A DNA stretch of 6,275 nt, from positions 1 through 6,275 of the forward strand of contig JBKJTJ010000392.1 of the NCBI GenBank assembly GCA_046590855.1. The letters run 5' to 3'. Below are positions 4,211 to 6,275 of this stretch, in pieces; the first letter of the stretch is position 1, and each line of letters opens with the position of its first letter. The notes under the pieces are model-generated. The model saw only the letters and a program-made list of their open reading frames with translations. It searched no databases and had not been told where the DNA came from. The position numbers and the translations under genes were made by a program. The stretch comes from JACMOY01 sp046590855 (GTDB lineage Bacteria; Actinomycetota; Actinomycetes; Actinomycetales; Angustibacteraceae).

Positions 4211-5977
4211 GTGGTGCTGCGTCTGTCCACCCTGTTCCTTCGCACCCTGCGCGAGGACCCGGCGGACGCCGAGGTGCCGAGCCACCGGCTGCTCGTTCGC
4301 GCGGGATACATCCGCCGCGCCGCACCTGGCATCTACACCTGGCTGCCGCTCGGGCTGCGGGTGCTGCGCAACGTCGAACGGGTCGTGCGCGAGGAGATGG
4401 ACGCCGCCGGGTTCCAGGAGCTGCTGTTCCCGGCGCTGCTGCCGCGCGAGCCCTACGAGCAGACCGGGCGCTGGGTCGAGTACGGCCCCAACCTGTTCCG
4501 CCTGCAGGACCGCAAGGGTGGCGACTACCTGCTCGGGCCCACCCACGAGGAGATGTTCACCCTCACGGTCAAGGACCTGTACTCGTCGTACAAGGACCTG
4601 CCGCTGTCGATCTACCAGATCCAGACCAAGTACCGGGACGAGGCGCGTCCGCGCGCGGGCATCCTGCGCGGGCGCGAGTTCCTGATGAAGGACTCGTACT
4701 CCTTCGACGTCGACGACGCCGGCCTGCAGCGCTCGTACGACGCCCACCGGGCCGCGTACGTGCGGGTCTTCGACCGGCTGGGCATCGAGTACGTGATCGT
4801 GGCCGCGATGTCGGGGGCCATGGGCGGCAGCGCCAGCGAGGAGTTCCTGGCGCCCGCGGTCAACGGTGAGGACACCTACGTCCGCTGCACGAGCTGCGAC
4901 TACGCCGCCAACGTCGAGGCGGTCAGGGTGCCCGCGCCCGCGGCGGCCTCGTGGGACGACGCGCCCGCAGCCCACGTCGAGCAGACCCCCGACACGCCGA
5001 CCATCGCCTCGCTCGTCGAGCTGCTGAACGAGAAGCACCCGCGCGCCGACCGGCTGTGGACCGCCGCCGACACGCTGAAGAACGTCGTCGTCGTGGTGCG
5101 CCACCCGGACGGTCGGCGCGAGCCGCTGGTCATCGGGCTGCCCGGCGACCGCGAGGTCGACGCCAAGCGGCTCGAGGCGCAGGTCGAGCCCGCCGCCATC
5201 GAGGCCTTCACGGACGCGGACTTCGCCGCGAACCCGTTGCTGGTCAAGGGTTACATCGGTCCGCAGATGCTCGGTGAGCAGTCGCCCACGAAGCTCCGCT
5301 ACCTCGTCGACCCGCGGGTCGCCAACGGGACGACGTGGGTCACCGGGGCGAACGAGGCTGGCCGCCACGTCGTCGACCTGGTCGCCGGCCGGGACTTCAC
5401 CCCCGACGGCACGATCCAGGCCGCCGAGGTGCGCGCCGGTGACGCCTGCCCCGTCGACGGCGCAAAGCTCGAGACGGCGCGCGGGATCGAGGTCGGCCAC
5501 ATCTTCCAGCTCGGCCGCAAGTACGCCGAGGCGTTGGGCCTGAAGGTGCTGGACGAGAACGGCAAGCAGGTGACGGTGACGATGGGCTCGTACGGTATCG
5601 GGGTCTCGCGGGCCGTCGCGGCGATCGCCGAGTCGTCCCACGACGAGGCGGGTCTGATCTGGCCGCGGTCGATCACCCCCGCGGACGTTCACGTCGTCGC
5701 GGCCCACGGCAAGGACGAGGAGGTGTTCGCCGTCGCCGACCGGGTCGCCGCCGAGCTCGAGGACGCCGGCATCAGCGTCCTGCTGGACGACCGGCGCAAG
5801 GTCTCTCCCGGGGTCAAGTTCAAGGACGCCGAGCTGATCGGCGTCCCGACGATGGTCGTGGTGGGCAAGGGCCTGGCCGACGGGACGGTCGAGGTCAAGG
5901 ACCGCGCGAGTGGCGAGCGCACCGACGTCCCGGTGACCGAGGTGGTGGCGCACCTGCGGTCGGTGGTGCGGGGGTGA
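4211..5977 (+). CDS. proS: Prolyl-tRNA synthetase, bacterial type with editing domain
   Basis: A 588-residue class II aminoacyl-tRNA synthetase that charges tRNA-Pro with proline in the cytosol. Order of parts: N-terminal catalytic half beginning LSTLFLRTLREDPADAEVPSH; THEE at 111-114; motif 2 around RDEARPR (142-148) and GREFLMKDSYSF; a Cys226-xx-Cys229 pair; the INS (YbaK-like) editing insertion at roughly 254-390, which hydrolyses mischarged Ala-tRNA-Pro; then motif 3 (GSYGIGVSR, 459-467), returning to the catalytic core. The C-terminal anticodon-binding domain follows, about 490-588 (DVHVVAAHGKDEEVFAVADRVAAELEDAGISVLLDDR). Length and order match the long bacterial (E. coli-like) ProRS. 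It starts with GTG at 4211 behind a good ribosome-binding site. The TGA overlaps the GTG of the next gene. Nothing looks degraded. The usual neighbourhood with ispG appears interrupted here by the accessory genes upstream. Confidence 0.98.
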   Translation: MVLRLSTLFLRTLREDPADAEVPSHRLLVRAGYIRRAAPGIYTWLPLGLRVLRNVERVVREEMDAAGFQELLFPALLPREPYEQTGRWVEYGPNLFRLQDRKGGDYLLGPTHEEMFTLTVKDLYSSYKDLPLSIYQIQTKYRDEARPRAGILRGREFLMKDSYSFDVDDAGLQRSYDAHRAAYVRVFDRLGIEYVIVAAMSGAMGGSASEEFLAPAVNGEDTYVRCTSCDYAANVEAVRVPAPAAASWDDAPAAHVEQTPDTPTIASLVELLNEKHPRADRLWTAADTLKNVVVVVRHPDGRREPLVIGLPGDREVDAKRLEAQVEPAAIEAFTDADFAANPLLVKGYIGPQMLGEQSPTKLRYLVDPRVANGTTWVTGANEAGRHVVDLVAGRDFTPDGTIQAAEVRAGDACPVDGAKLETARGIEVGHIFQLGRKYAEALGLKVLDENGKQVTVTMGSYGIGVSRAVAAIAESSHDEAGLIWPRSITPADVHVVAAHGKDEEVFAVADRVAAELEDAGISVLLDDRRKVSPGVKFKDAELIGVPTMVVVGKGLADGTVEVKDRASGERTDVPVTEVVAHLRSVVRG

Positions 5978-6275
5978 TCACCGCCGTGGTCTTCGACTGG
6001 GCCGGCACGCTGACTCCCTGGCACCGCGTCGACCTGGCCGACCAGTGGCGGGGTCTGGCCCAGGTGCTGCACCCGGACGACGAGGACGCCGCCGGCGGGC
6101 TCGCCGCACGCGCCAGGTCCTTCGAGGACGACGTGTGGCGCCGGGCGCGCACCGACCACAGCAGCGGCCGGCTCGAGCACCTGCTCGGCCACCTGGGCGT
6201 CATCGACCACCCACGGCTGCCGGCGGCGCTGGACGCGTATCACCAGTGGTGGGACCCGCACACCTGGATCGACCC
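5974..6275 (+). CDS. HAD-family hydrolase, N-terminal part
   Basis: About 100 codons are visible from GTG at 5974, which overlaps the proS stop (GTGA), so the gene is translationally coupled to proS; the right edge cuts it. The opening MITAVVFDWAGTLTPW is HAD motif I, with Asp8 as the nucleophile that forms the phospho-aspartyl intermediate. Two residues on, where most HAD phosphatases have an acid/base Asp, there is Ala10, as in phosphonoacetaldehyde hydrolase (DxAGT). The following helical stretch (LADQWRGLAQVLHPDDEDAAGGLAARARSFEDDVWRRAR) looks like the start of a C1 cap. Motifs II-IV lie beyond the window. The family is clear but the substrate is not. It could be a dephosphorylating enzyme or a non-phosphatase HAD. 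Confidence 0.85.
   Translation, partial: MITAVVFDWAGTLTPWHRVDLADQWRGLAQVLHPDDEDAAGGLAARARSFEDDVWRRARTDHSSGRLEHLLGHLGVIDHPRLPAALDAYHQWWDPHTWID

Noticed and set aside
3986..5953. 655-codon minus-strand frame opposite proS
   Set aside because: It is a shadow of the strongly biased proS codons. Its translation is full of Asp, Arg, Val and Gly without recognisable motifs, while proS is intact on the other strand.

Overview
This window comes from a high-GC actinobacterium. The base composition, the near-total G/C third codon positions and the protein sequences (actinobacterial-type ProRS, IspG, and a DUF4081-GNAT protein) all point that way. The genus cannot be fixed from the sequence alone.

Layout: (1) 2-568 (+) is the 3' part of ispG, the isoprenoid iron-sulfur enzyme. 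(2) 604-1455 (+) is a two-domain acetyltransferase that, from memory, commonly follows ispG in actinobacteria. (3) 1513-2409 (-), convergent with it, is a stand-alone gene with an AbiEi-like winged-helix N-terminus and a DUF559 Vsr-like nuclease C-terminus. A 17-18 bp repeat occurs on both sides of this gene and once, inverted, inside its 3' end. (4) 2410-2779 has no intact gene. It holds one of those repeats, a small hairpin, a remnant on the minus strand that resembles the end of a VOC/glyoxalase gene, and an AT-rich promoter with tandem GCTAGT boxes. (5) 2780-4116 (+) is a two-gene operon: a 49-residue ribbon-helix-helix (RHH) protein, overlapping by four bases a VOC-VOC-GNAT fusion protein. 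(6) 4211-5977 (+) is proS, prolyl-tRNA synthetase. (7) 5974 to the window end (+) is the start of a HAD-family hydrolase that overlaps the proS stop.

ispG, the DUF4081-GNAT gene, proS and probably the HAD gene read as conserved chromosomal backbone, all on the + strand. The stretch 1456-4116 reads as an accessory insert within it. That insert is where the unusual material lies: the DUF559 gene with its repeats, and the RHH/VOC-VOC-GNAT operon with a probable operator. The latter resembles an RHH-GNAT toxin-antitoxin locus in order and overlap but differs from it in both proteins. Neither module's function can be settled from sequence alone.
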